From positions 1 through 16,864 of the forward strand of contig JBALVO010000080.1 in the NCBI GenBank assembly GCA_036961445.1: 16,864 bases of DNA, in the 5' to 3' direction. The DNA comes from JBALVO01 sp036961445 (GTDB lineage: Bacteria > Pseudomonadota > Gammaproteobacteria > Pseudomonadales > Halieaceae). The notes under the pieces are model-generated. The model was not told the DNA's origin. It did no database searches and worked only from the letters and a program-made list of their open reading frames with translations. A program made the translations under genes and the position numbers. Each line of letters begins with the position of its first letter. Positions within the stretch are counted from its first letter, which is position 1. Shown here one piece after another: positions 1 through 8,400 of this stretch.

Positions 1-287
1 CCCAGCTTGGCCACTTGTTGTGCCAGGTCCTGTCCGCTGGCGTCGTCGTAGTTGACCCCGACTACCGTAATTTTTGCGTACTGCTGGTCGAGTTCATTCA
101 GTTCGGGAATTTCCTTGATGCACGGTTTGCACCACTGTGCCCAATAGTTGATCACCACCCATTGGCCGCGTAGTTGGGCCAGATTGGCTTGCTCGGCAGT
201 GCTGTCATGGCGAACCGGATCTGTGCCAGTACCTCCGCTACAGGCGCCAAGCGCCAGGCTTAGCGTAAGGTAAAGTAAATGCCTCAT
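1..287 (-). CDS. TlpA/ResA-like thioredoxin lipoprotein (3' part beyond window)
   Basis: Partial gene; about 95 residues are visible, reading leftwards from an ATG at 287-285. The N-terminus is a lipoprotein signal: a short hydrophobic stretch ends in the lipobox LGAC, with the lipidated Cys at residue 16. A thioredoxin fold begins near residue 40, with the redox motif WCKPC at residues 52-56 (Cys53, Cys56) followed by a helix with the Pro-containing IPELNEL segment. Proteins of this kind are membrane-anchored periplasmic disulfide reductases or oxidoreductases, used in cytochrome c maturation or general thiol repair; the specific partner is unknown. Its ATG overlaps the stop of the upstream yihY-like gene by 4 bases (ATGA), so the two are probably translationally coupled. 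The C-terminal half, including the cis-Pro loop, lies outside the window. The family call is firm and the role is open. Confidence 0.85.
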   Translation of the reverse strand, partial: MRHLLYLTLSLALGACSGGTGTDPVRHDSTAEQANLAQLRGQWVVINYWAQWCKPCIKEIPELNELDQQYAKITVVGVNYDDASGQDLAQQVAKL

Positions 288-1513
288 TGCTCGAACAACT
301 CAACGAGGTTGGTGCCGAGTATGTCGCGCTGGTCGGTGCGTTGCGCACGCAGTAAGCGGTAAGCGTTACCCTGCCATTCCTGGTAGGAGGTGATATCCTC
401 CTTGTCCAGGGGCTGTTCGCTATTGACCCATTCCTTGAGCTGCCAGAACTTGATGCTGTGCAGGTCCCTCGCAAGCAGATAATGACCTTTATCGTTTTGC
501 GTAATGAGTTTCTTGTGAATAAAAATGTCGCGCAATTCACCCCAGCTTTCACTGTCCAGCCCTTTGATAACCGTGTGTCCTTTGCTTAGCAGTTCGATCT
601 CCCGCACGGTTTTACCGGATTGTTGCTTATGCCAGAACAGGTAGAGTACATCGAGCGCTTTTAATACCATTGGTCGTGCAGCCTGCTCGGTATTTTGATA
701 GGCAGAAAGACTGTGGACCAGTATTCCACCCATTAACACGATATTCCAGGACAGGTAAATCCATAGCAGGAACAGCGGAACGGCGGCAAATGCGCCATAG
801 ATGAAGGTGATACTTGACCCTACTACCAGCTGTGTGAAAGCTGAGCGCGCGATGTGAAATGCCAGCGCGGCAATAAAGCCACCCACGATCGCGTGCCGGA
901 ACGGGACGCGGCAATTGGGCACTGCCACATAGATCAGGCTGAACCCCGCGGTGGTTAGTAGCAGAGGGGTTGACTGTAACAGGAAAGCCTTGGCGCCAAT
1001 GCCGTCAAACTCTTCCAGCACATGTGCAAAAGAGGAAAGGTAGGTGCTGATCGCCAGTGCTACGCCAATGGTAATTGGCGCCAGGCTTAGTACAGCCCAG
1101 TACAGCAGGAAGCTTGATACCGCGCTGCGGTTTTCCCTGGCGCGCCATATCATATTGAAGGCTTTCTCAATGTTGCGCAGCATGAGCACAGCAGTTACGA
1201 CCAGGAAGATGATGCCGGGCCCGGTGAGGTTTTTGGCCTGGCGGGAAAAATCGTTGAGATAGCCTTCTATCTCGGAACTGGTGTCGGGCATAAGGTGTTG
1301 AAACAAAAAGCCCTGCATCTGTGTTTCTACACCCTGAAAGGCGGGTATTGCGGAGGCCATGGTGTATAACAGGGTTAACAGTGGCACCAGCGCAAACAGA
1401 CTCATATAGGTCAGTGCCGCGGCATTCTCTGAGCAGCGATCCGCCGTAAAACGGGAAAATAGATAACTGGCGCGGCGCCAGAACTCGCGCAGTTTCAACA
1501 TGACATGATCCAT
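284..1513 (-). CDS. yihY: YihY/UPF0761 family inner-membrane protein
   Basis: This 409-residue protein has a YihY (BrkB-like) membrane domain. Hydrophobic segments lie at roughly residues 33-56, 98-112, 136-158, 180-198, 208-226 and 236-266. The family signature is visible as SENAAALTYMSLFALVPL near residues 28-45 and the Arg/Asn-containing RNIEKAFNMIW near 113-123. After residue 280 comes a soluble tail of about 130 residues that looks like a winged-helix region; it makes the protein longer than E. coli YihY (about 290). The molecular function is not established. Older databases call it ribonuclease BN, an assignment that was later transferred to the rbn/elaC product. No clear ribosome site precedes the ATG at 1513, and Met5 (1501) is an alternative start. 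It is transcribed divergently from the arsC-like gene and overlaps the tlpA-like gene, an arrangement I recall from Pseudomonas. Confidence 0.85.
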   Translation of the reverse strand: MDHVMLKLREFWRRASYLFSRFTADRCSENAAALTYMSLFALVPLLTLLYTMASAIPAFQGVETQMQGFLFQHLMPDTSSEIEGYLNDFSRQAKNLTGPGIIFLVVTAVLMLRNIEKAFNMIWRARENRSAVSSFLLYWAVLSLAPITIGVALAISTYLSSFAHVLEEFDGIGAKAFLLQSTPLLLTTAGFSLIYVAVPNCRVPFRHAIVGGFIAALAFHIARSAFTQLVVGSSITFIYGAFAAVPLFLLWIYLSWNIVLMGGILVHSLSAYQNTEQAARPMVLKALDVLYLFWHKQQSGKTVREIELLSKGHTVIKGLDSESWGELRDIFIHKKLITQNDKGHYLLARDLHSIKFWQLKEWVNSEQPLDKEDITSYQEWQGNAYRLLRAQRTDQRDILGTNLVELFEQ

Positions 1514-1608
1514 GATCGCATTATGGCACGATTGCCTTCAGTCCTGCCACGCGCGGGAAAGTTACACGCAATAAGTTTGGTTAGCAACGCGGTTCCCCCG
1601 GCGGCTTT

Positions 1609-1617
1609 TGCTATACT
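1609..1617 (+). promoter_or_regulatory. Candidate extended -10 promoter for the arsC-like/sppA operon
   Basis: TGCTATACT is an extended -10 element (TG, one base, then TATACT, which matches the consensus at 5 of 6 positions). It lies about 46 bases before the arsC-like ATG in the divergent gap to yihY. No convincing -35 box is visible at the usual distance, as is common for extended -10 promoters. This is pattern recognition only. Confidence 0.4.
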
Positions 1618-1663
1618 GTGGCGCTATCGCCAATAGCCTGTTTTTTACCGGACGGAGTTGACC

Positions 1664-2014
1664 ATGTCGGACGTTACTATCTACCACAATCCGCGTTGTT
1701 CCAAGTCGCGCAATACCCTGGCGTTGCTGCAGGAAAATGGGGTGAGCCCTACTGTAGTGCTTTACCTGGAAGCTGCGCCAGGGGTGCAGGAGTTGACGCA
1801 GTTGTTGGTAAAGCTCGGTATCACCGCCGGGCAGCTGGTGCGCACGGGCGAGAACGCCTACCAGGCATGTGGCCTGGGCAAGGATTCAGATGATGCGCAG
1901 ATTTTGGCGGCCATGGCGGCCCACCCGATATTGATTGAGCGTCCCATTGTGGTTAGTGGTGAGCGGGCGATTATTGGTCGGCCCCCGGAAAATGCACTGC
2001 AGTTGATCAGCTGA
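1664..2014 (+). CDS. ArsC/YfgD-family glutaredoxin-type reductase (arsenate reductase family)
   Basis: This 116-residue, cytoplasmic, thioredoxin-fold protein belongs to the glutaredoxin-dependent arsenate reductase family. The catalytic Cys sits at residue 12 in HNPRCSKSRNTL. The anion-binding arginines known from plasmid R773 ArsC (60, 94, 107) have counterparts at Arg60 (QLVRTGE), Arg93 (ERP) and Arg106 (GRPPE). I chose the ATG at 1664 because GGAG at 1653-1656 sits 7 bases before it; the upstream in-frame TTG at 1658 is too close to that site. The stop overlaps the wrbA-like ATG (TGATG). No arsR, arsB or acr3 gene lies nearby, so this is more probably the chromosomal YfgD-type protein of uncertain physiological substrate than part of an arsenic-resistance operon. 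The active-site residues would nevertheless permit arsenate reduction. Confidence 0.88.
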   Translation: MSDVTIYHNPRCSKSRNTLALLQENGVSPTVVLYLEAAPGVQELTQLLVKLGITAGQLVRTGENAYQACGLGKDSDDAQILAAMAAHPILIERPIVVSGERAIIGRPPENALQLIS

Positions 2015-2613
2015 TGGAGTCGCCGTATATCCTCGTTCTTTATTATTCCCGACAGGGCGCGACCGCAACCATGGCACAGCAAATAGCCCGTGGTGTAGAA
2101 CTGGTACCCGGGATGTCTGCGCGGTTGCGCACGGTGCCAGCGGTGTCCGCTAATACTGAGCAAACTGAACAGGATATTCCTGGTGACGGTCCTTTGTACT
2201 GTGAGCTTGAGGACTTAAGGGCTTGCGCTGGCCTGGTCATGGGTAGTCCCACCCGGTTCGGTAACATGGCAGCGCCGCTTAAGTATTTTCTCGACCAGAC
2301 CTCTTCTTTATGGCTCAGCGGTGCGATGATCGACAAGCCGGCGGCCGTTTTTACTTCCACCTCCAGCCTGCACGGTGGTCAGGAATCGACCCTGCTTACC
2401 ATGCTGTTACCTTTGCTACATCATGGAATGCTGATTGCGGGGCTTCCCTATAGTGAAGCGGGATTGATGAATACGACCTCCGGGGGGACACCCTATGGTG
2501 CCTCTCATTGGGCCGGTAATGACAACAGCCGGGCGGTGGATGACACCGAGGCATCCTTGTGCCGTGCACTTGGCAATCGGGTGGCTCGCCTGGCTAGTGG
2601 CGGACGTTCATGA
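2014..2613 (+). CDS. wrbA: WrbA-like NAD(P)H:quinone oxidoreductase (flavodoxin fold)
   Basis: At 199 residues this is the usual WrbA length. An FMN-phosphate loop, YYSRQGATATM, lies at about residues 10-20. The isoalloxazine-binding loop GSPTRFGNMAAPLKYFLDQT spans residues 77-96. A second flavin or subunit-contact stretch, with GGQEST near 121-126 and GGTPYGASHWAG near 157-168, is typical of WrbA. Family members are tetrameric, FMN-containing cytoplasmic enzymes that reduce quinones by two electrons and so avoid semiquinone radicals. The ATG overlaps the arsC-like stop, and the TGA overlaps the next ATG by 4 bases, so it sits inside a tightly coupled operon. Pairing an ArsC/YfgD protein with WrbA is a recurrent gammaproteobacterial arrangement and suggests a shared thiol/quinone stress role (inference). 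Confidence 0.9.
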   Translation: MESPYILVLYYSRQGATATMAQQIARGVELVPGMSARLRTVPAVSANTEQTEQDIPGDGPLYCELEDLRACAGLVMGSPTRFGNMAAPLKYFLDQTSSLWLSGAMIDKPAAVFTSTSSLHGGQESTLLTMLLPLLHHGMLIAGLPYSEAGLMNTTSGGTPYGASHWAGNDNSRAVDDTEASLCRALGNRVARLASGGRS

Positions 2614-2996
2614 AACGCGAAGCCAGGGCGGGTTGGAGTGCGTGGGCCTACTGGTTGACCTGGCTGAGTTGGTCAGTGCTGTTGTTACAACAGCTGGCTG
2701 ACGTCTGGGTGCTCCAGGCACCCTGGATTATATGGTTGGGTAAGCTACTGCCGCTGTTAATATTTTTGCCAGGAATGTTAAAGGACAATTTGCGCAGTTA
2801 CATTTGGCTTTGTTTTGTCTGTCTGTTGTATTTTATGGCTCTGGTGGAGCGCTTGTTTGCCTTGCCCGGCAGTTGGCCGGATATCATTGGGATCGTAGCG
2901 GTTGTGGTATTGTTTACCGCAGCTATGTTTTATGTGCGTTGGCGAGCTCGAGAGCTGCGCACTATCGTTGAGCGTCAAACCGGCGCTGGAGAATGA
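2610..2996 (+). CDS. DUF2069 family small inner-membrane protein
   Basis: This 128-residue protein has four predicted transmembrane segments, at about residues 12-32, 36-54, 61-80 and 93-112. Charged cytoplasmic ends flank them: KREAR at the start and RWRARELR after the last helix. Length, topology and position directly after a wrbA-like gene match the DUF2069 family of Pseudomonas and its relatives. No enzymatic motif is visible and no function is known for the family. The start overlaps the WrbA stop (ATGA) and the stop lies 3 bases before the sppA ATG, so it belongs to the same transcript. The family is assigned partly from synteny, so a different small membrane family remains possible. 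Confidence 0.75.
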   Translation: MKREARAGWSAWAYWLTWLSWSVLLLQQLADVWVLQAPWIIWLGKLLPLLIFLPGMLKDNLRSYIWLCFVCLLYFMALVERLFALPGSWPDIIGIVAVVVLFTAAMFYVRWRARELRTIVERQTGAGE

Positions 2997-2999
2997 ACC

Positions 3000-4847
3000 A
3001 TGAGTAAACCCTCGCTGCTGCGCCGGGTATTTTCTGCAATCTGGAACGGTATCACTCGCGTCAGGTTGGCGCTGTCGAATATTCTGTTCCTGGTGATGAT
3101 CGCTATTATCTACTTTGTTTATATGGGCGGCTCTCCAGAACCGCTGCCTGAGCGCGCGGCCCTGTTGCTTAATATGGCCGGTACGGTTGTGGATCAGAAA
3201 TCCGAGGTAGATCCGCTACGAGCCTTACTGGGAGAGCCTTCACCGGCAGATCATGAAGTGTTGTTGCGCGATGTTATAGAGGCCATCGAATACGCCAAAG
3301 ATGACCCCGCCATCAATTCTTTGGTGATGGAGCTGGATCAGCTGGTGTACGTGGGAATCAGTAAGACGCAGGAGATTGTCACGGCTCTGGAATCTTTTCG
3401 CGCAAGTGGTAAGCCGATAGTCGCCGTAGGGGATTATTTTAGCCAGGATCAGTATTTGCTGGCCAGCCATGCCGACTCGATTATCGTTCATCCTATGGGT
3501 GGCGTGGCTCTGGAAGGCTACAGTAGTTACCGCAACTACTTCCGTGAAACATTGGAAAAGATCTCGGTGAATGTCCATGTATTTCGCGCCGGGGAGTTTA
3601 AGTCGGCCGTGGAGCCTTTCCTGCGTGACGATATGTCGCCGGGCGAAAAAGAGGTGACCGAACGTTGGCTGCAGGTTCTCTGGGATCAATACGTCGCCAT
3701 TGTCGAGACCCGGCGAGAGCTGCCGGCCGGTGCGGTCGATGGCTACATCAACGAGTTTGCCCAACGCCTGGCGCTGTATGGTGGTGATTCTGCCAAAGCG
3801 GCAGAGCAGGCGGGGCTGGTTGACCAGGTGCTCAGTCGAGCTGCAGCCAATGACTACCTGAGCGATATGGTAGGGGCTGCCAACGAAGACGGCTGGTATG
3901 AGGCGGTGGTGTTTGAGCGCTATGTTGCGCGCAAGCGCCCACTGGCGTTAACCGCGATGGAGGGAGACCGGGTGGCTGTAATTACCGCTCAGGGGAATAT
4001 GCTTCCCGGGGATCAGGCGCCAGGAACCATTGGTGGCGATTCCCTGGCTAACCTAATTCGTACCACAGCGGAAGAGGAGGGAGTTAAGGCAATTGTCCTG
4101 CGTATAAATAGTGGCGGCGGCAGTATGTTCGCTTCTGAAATAATCCGGCAGCAGATACTCAAAGCCAGGGCCAAGGGCATTCCGGTAGTGGTTTCCATGG
4201 GCGCTGTGGCTGCCTCCGGGGGCTACTATATTGCCGCCGAAGCCGATGAAATCTGGGCCACGCCGAGCACTATAACTGGCAGCATCGGCGTGTTCGCCGC
4301 CTTCCCGACGTTTGAGCAATTATTACAGCGTATGGGTGTGTATACCGATGGCGTGGGAACGACAGCATTAGCCGGTTCATTGCGGGTTGATCGCCCTCTT
4401 AATCCTGAGCTGGTGGCGGCTATCAACAGCGGCGTGGAATTCGCTTATAAGACGTTTTTGGAGATTGTAGCCAGTGGTCGTGATATGACAGTTGCTGAGG
4501 TCGACGCGTTGGCACAGGGCCGGGTATGGAGCGCCCCCGATGCGCTGGAGGCCGGATTGGTTGATGGAGTGGGCAGCCTGGATGATGCCATTGCTGCCGC
4601 CGCTGCGCGGGCCGGAGTCGCTGATTACCAGACCGATTTTGTGGAATTGCCGCGTTCACCCCGGGATATATTAATGCAGCAGTTGGCAAACCGGGTGGGT
4701 AGTCTGGAATTGTGGACACAATCAACCACCAGTGCCACGTTATCGGCGTTGTTGCAGCCGGTGGCCCAGGCAATGGAGGAAGTAGCCAGTCTGCAGGATC
4801 CCGGCAATATATACCTGCGCTGTGTGTCTTGCTCAGTGATGCGCTAG
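3000..4847 (+). CDS. sppA: Signal peptide peptidase SppA, 67K type
   Basis: This 615-residue protein matches the E. coli SppA length (618). One N-terminal transmembrane anchor spans about residues 22-42, followed by two tandem ClpP-like domains facing the periplasm. The catalytic Lys is Lys201 in FRAGEFKSAVEPF and the catalytic Ser is Ser406 in GAVAASGGYYIAAEAD, close to Lys209 and Ser409 of the E. coli enzyme. The substrate-channel motif NSGGGSMFASE lies at about 370-380. SppA degrades signal peptides released by leader peptidase within the membrane. GGAG at 2988-2991, 8 bases before the ATG, supports the start. The C-terminus, with DPGNIYLRC and a second Cys, ends as the family usually does, so the TAG at 4845-4847 is a genuine stop. 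It is the last gene of the arsC-like operon and converges on glpE. Confidence 0.96.
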   Translation: MSKPSLLRRVFSAIWNGITRVRLALSNILFLVMIAIIYFVYMGGSPEPLPERAALLLNMAGTVVDQKSEVDPLRALLGEPSPADHEVLLRDVIEAIEYAKDDPAINSLVMELDQLVYVGISKTQEIVTALESFRASGKPIVAVGDYFSQDQYLLASHADSIIVHPMGGVALEGYSSYRNYFRETLEKISVNVHVFRAGEFKSAVEPFLRDDMSPGEKEVTERWLQVLWDQYVAIVETRRELPAGAVDGYINEFAQRLALYGGDSAKAAEQAGLVDQVLSRAAANDYLSDMVGAANEDGWYEAVVFERYVARKRPLALTAMEGDRVAVITAQGNMLPGDQAPGTIGGDSLANLIRTTAEEEGVKAIVLRINSGGGSMFASEIIRQQILKARAKGIPVVVSMGAVAASGGYYIAAEADEIWATPSTITGSIGVFAAFPTFEQLLQRMGVYTDGVGTTALAGSLRVDRPLNPELVAAINSGVEFAYKTFLEIVASGRDMTVAEVDALAQGRVWSAPDALEAGLVDGVGSLDDAIAAAAARAGVADYQTDFVELPRSPRDILMQQLANRVGSLELWTQSTTSATLSALLQPVAQAMEEVASLQDPGNIYLRCVSCSVMR

Positions 4848-4880
4848 GGTTGCGGTCTTTGGCGGTGCCTGCCTGAGCCT

Positions 4881-4955
4881 GGTCGGGTAGCGCGCAATCG
4901 GGTTGTGTTTAGTCGGGCTGCGATCAGTCGGGCTGCGATCAGTCGGGCTACGATC
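4881..4955. repeat. 15-bp tandem repeat array, five units (left of gap)
   Basis: Five units lie in register. The last three are near-perfect copies of AGTCGGGCTGCGATC (4911-4925, 4926-4940, and 4941-4955 with one G-to-A change). Two diverged units precede them (4881-4895 and 4896-4910, sharing the TCGGGT/TCGGGTT core). The array fills the gap between the convergent sppA and glpE genes. Its last unit would carry the glpE stop codon if the N gap is an artefact. The true copy number is uncertain because the assembly breaks here. Confidence 0.85.
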
Positions 4956-5135
4956 CGTTGTTTTCGATGGAAAAACGTCCNNNNNNNNNNNNNNNNNNNN
5001 NNNNNNNNNNNNNNNNNNNNNNNNNNNNNNNNNNNNNNNNNNNNNNNNNNNNNNNNNNNNNNNNNNNNNNNNNNNNNNNNAGTCGGGCTGCGATCAGTCG
5101 GGCTACGATCCGTTGTTTTCGATGGAAAAACGTCC
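4926..5135. other. Assembly gap (100 N at 4981-5080) flanked by an identical 55-bp sequence
   Basis: The 55 bases before the N run (4926-4980) and the 55 bases after it (5081-5135) are identical by direct comparison. They comprise two repeat units plus a 25-base tail that belongs to the glpE 3' end. Left contig suffix and right contig prefix therefore overlap, and the real gap is probably zero, with about 155 bases of this window spurious. The exact 55-base overlap equals a k-mer size commonly used by de Bruijn assemblers. The alternative is a true extra duplication that the assembler could not resolve. Confidence 0.85.
5081..5110. repeat. 15-bp tandem repeat, two units (right of gap)
   Basis: AGTCGGGCTGCGATC at 5081-5095 is followed by the one-base variant at 5096-5110, identical to the last two units left of the gap. 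The glpE stop codon (5103-5105) falls inside the second unit. This is probably the same physical copy as 4926-4955. Confidence 0.8.
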
Positions 5136-5426
5136 GCGCCATTGCTCAAAGCCACCGTCCATGCTGTAAGTCTCGTCAAAGCCTTTTTCGTTGAGAAAAG
5201 CCGCGGCACTTTGGCTGGAATTGCCGTGGTAGCAATACACGATGACAGGTAGATCCGGGTCCGCGTCCTGCAAGAAATCCTGCAGGTTGGTGCTGCTGAG
5301 GTGGATCGCCCCTGGAATTCGCGCTTCTGCAAACGATTGTTCATCCCGAACATCGACGATATGTGCCTTCCCTGCTGATATCTTCGTCATGGCAGTGTCG
5401 ATGGATATACGTTGGAATTGTGTCAT
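5103..5426 (-). CDS. glpE: Thiosulfate sulfurtransferase GlpE (single-domain rhodanese)
   Basis: This 107-residue protein is almost the same length as E. coli GlpE (108) and collinear with it. The catalytic Cys65 lies in the active-site loop CYHGNSSQSAA, the GlpE signature, with VDVRDEQSFAEARIPGA near residues 25-39 and DGGFEQWRGRF near the C-terminus. It transfers sulfur from thiosulfate or persulfides to thiol acceptors such as cyanide or thioredoxin, in the cytoplasm. Its ATG lies only 2 bases after the RND permease stop, so it is the last gene of the efflux operon and probably depends on that transcript. That is not its context in E. coli, where it sits with glpG and glpR. The last codons and stop fall in the repeat duplicated across the N gap. 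The left copy encodes the same stop, so the gene is complete either way. Confidence 0.93.
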   Translation of the reverse strand: MTQFQRISIDTAMTKISAGKAHIVDVRDEQSFAEARIPGAIHLSSTNLQDFLQDADPDLPVIVYCYHGNSSQSAAAFLNEKGFDETYSMDGGFEQWRGRFSIENNGS

Positions 5427-5428
5427 GT

Positions 5429-8400
5429 TCAGTTCTGACCCTCCCCGATTGCGTAGCTAGTATTGGATTCCCTGGCACTCCACCAGCGATCCAGGTCGTC
5501 AAGGATCATGTACAGGCTGGGTACCAGTAGCAAGGTGATAACAGTGGCAAAGATAATTCCAAACGCCAGAGAAATCGCCATCGGCACCATTGATTGGGCC
5601 TGCGCAGTGCGCTCCAGCAACATCGGTGCAAGGCCAAAAAATGTCGTCAACGAGGTCAGCATAATCGCCCGGAAACGCTTGCTGCCCGCTTCGACTACTG
5701 CCGCGTAGCGCTCAGCGCCACCTGCCACCGCCTTGTTGACGTAATCCACCAGTATCAGACTGTCATTCACCACCACTCCGCTAAGAGCAATGACGCCCAT
5801 CATCGACATCATGCTCAATGGGTATCCGGTCACCCAGTGGCCGACGATGGCCCCGATAATACCAAAAGGGATGACACCCATAATGATAAGCGGTTGTAGG
5901 TAGGAGTGCGTCGGTATCGCCAGTAGGGCGTAAATTCCGAACAGGGACAGGGCAAACCCGATGATCATGCTTTTCGCCATTTTGGCTTCTTCGTCGGCCA
6001 TACCAGATATGCCGTAGCTCAGTCCCGGGTAACGCTGTAGCAGGCCGGGGATAAAATTGTCCTCAATATCCTCCATGACTTTATCGGGCTCTACCCGGGT
6101 CTTGTTTACCTGGGCGGTGACTTCGGCGGCACGCTGGTAGTTAATGCGCGTTGCCTTGAGTAGGCCCTGCTTCACTTCCATTTTAGCCACAGTGGCAAAG
6201 GGCACTTCGTCGCCAGCAGGGGTACGTATGAACATATCGTTCAGGCTATTCACGTTTTCCCGGTCTGCTTTGGGATAGCGCACCATGACCTTGATCTCAT
6301 CAATACCGCGCTGCACCCGCTGTGCCTCGGCCCCATAAAAGGCATGGCGTACCTGACTGCCAAGAGCGTAGCGAGTGAGGCCCAGGGATTCTGCCTCTGG
6401 CAGGATATCCAGGTGAAATTCATCAGAGGTGTCGCTGGCGCCGTTGCGGATGTCGTACAGACCCGCGTAATGGTGCATAGTCTCTTCCAATTCAGAGGCG
6501 GCCTTGCTGAGCGTATTGAAGTCCTTGTGCATTAAATCAAATGCCACCGATGGACCGAAGTCAGGCCCGTCGGTGTTGCTGATCGCAAATACATCGGCGC
6601 CATGCACGGTGCCGACCCGTTCGCGCCAGCGCTGTTCTATCTCTCTGGCAGAGATGAGGCGCTGATCCTCTTTGGTGAGTTCCACGTCCATACGACCGTT
6701 GATACGGTCGAAACCATAGATGGCTACGTGTTGCAGCAGAGGCTCAGCATTCCCCGACTCGCGTTGGTATTGACGCTCTACTTCCTGCAGTGCTGCGGCG
6801 ATTTCGGTGATGGCTTGAAGGGTGCGTCCCTCAGGTGTGCCCTGGGACATACGCAGTTCTACCTGCATAAACTCCCCGGGAGCATCCGGGGCAAGCACTG
6901 TGCGCACTACGCCGCCTGCGATTAAACCGGCAGTCAGGACCAGCAGCGCTATAAAAAAGGCCAGGGTAGCGTAGCGGTTGGCCACACAGCGCTGCATAAA
7001 TGGACTGTAGCGCTGTAGCACAAAGTGGCTAAGGCGCCGGTTTGCCGCCTCCTGCACTTTATCGACTTTTAGCAGCAGGCGGTTACGGGTAGGTTTGCTA
7101 TGGGCCAGGTGCGCTGGCAGGATCCACTTTGATTCCACCAGGGAGAAACACAGGCACAAAATCACCACCCAGCCACAGGCCTCTGGAAAAGCGCCAAAAA
7201 CACCGTCTATAAAGAGTGTAGGGGCGAAAGCCACGATGGTCGTCAATACGCCGAATGTGGCAGGGGTGGCCACGCGATGAACGCCAGTTACCACACTTTG
7301 TATGCTGTGGCCGTGCATTTCCTGTTCTGTGTAGGCACTTTCACCCATGATAATGGCATCATCTACCACGATACCCAGTACCAGGATGAAGCCGAAGATA
7401 CTGATCAGGTTGAGACTGGCATCAATCATGGGAGTGTTGATCAGCGCCATGGATCCCAGAAAGCAGACGGGTATACCCAGCATGACCCAGAAGGCCAGCT
7501 TGATCTCCAGAAACAAGGCCAGGATGATAAATACCAGTAGCGCACCCATGGCCAGGTTTTTTAGCATCATGCCAAGCCGACCCTCCAGGTAGTAGGTGGT
7601 GTCATACCAGATATCCAGGGTGACGCCATCGGGCAGCTGACTCTGTTTTTCCGCTACATAGGTTTTGGCGATTTCTGCGGTCTCAATAATGTCCTGTTTG
7701 CCCATGGCAAAGACATTGATCCCCAGGGAGTACTGGCCGTTAAACAAGGAAAAACCAGCGGCATCCACAAATCCGTCGTTCACTGTGGCAATGTCACCCA
7801 ACAGTAAACGCGTACCATCGGGCCAGGTTTTTAGCACGATAGCCTCGAAATCCTGCTGCACATAGGCCTGCCCCAGAGTGCGCAACATGATCTCCCCGTT
7901 TTCTGTGCGCACCGACCCGGCGGGCAGGTCAATGGAAGATGCTGAGATAATATTTGCAACATCGCCCAGCGTGAGATGGTACTCACGCAGCAGTTGCTCG
8001 GAAATTTCGATGCCAATCTCGTAGTCCCGGGAACCCACCACCGCTGCGGCTGAGATCTGCGCGTAGGTCAGCAGCTCGCGACGCATATCGTCCGCCAGGG
8101 ATTTCATGCTGCGCTCGTCAATATTGCCTGCTATCTGCAGTGTCAGTGCAGGAAATAATAGCTCGGGTTGGCTGACAATGGGTTTTTCGGCTTCTTCGGG
8201 AAAGTGCGCGATGGCGTCGATCCGGTTCTGTACGTCGTCCAGCAATTTGGCCAGATCGGTACCCTCGTGGGGTTCGATCATAATGCGTGCAAAGGACTCA
8301 TAGGCATCAGATTCTATGCGCTTGATACCGTCCACGTCGTTGATCGCTTCTTCTATCTTGAGCACGACGCCCTGCTCAACTTCTTCCGGAGCGGCTCCGG

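Noticed and set aside
284..1513. Annotation as ribonuclease BN
   Set aside because: The YihY family was historically mislabelled so; no nuclease motif is present and the sequence is a polytopic membrane protein.
1664..2014. Arsenic-resistance operon
   Set aside because: Only an ArsC-family gene is present; there is no ArsR, ArsB/Acr3 or ArsA, and the neighbours point elsewhere.
3240..3764. 174-codon open frame antisense to sppA
   Set aside because: It lies wholly inside a well-conserved gene, shows no recognisable motif and has no ribosome site; it is a shadow frame.
4881..5110. CRISPR-like array
   Set aside because: Units are 15 bases with no spacers between them and no cas genes nearby; this is a simple tandem repeat.
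4848..5252. Open frame continuing in the sppA frame past its TAG through the repeats
   Set aside because: SppA ends with the usual family C-terminus and the repeat unit is 15 bases, which keeps any frame open by chance. The continuation runs antisense through glpE and depends on the arbitrary N length.
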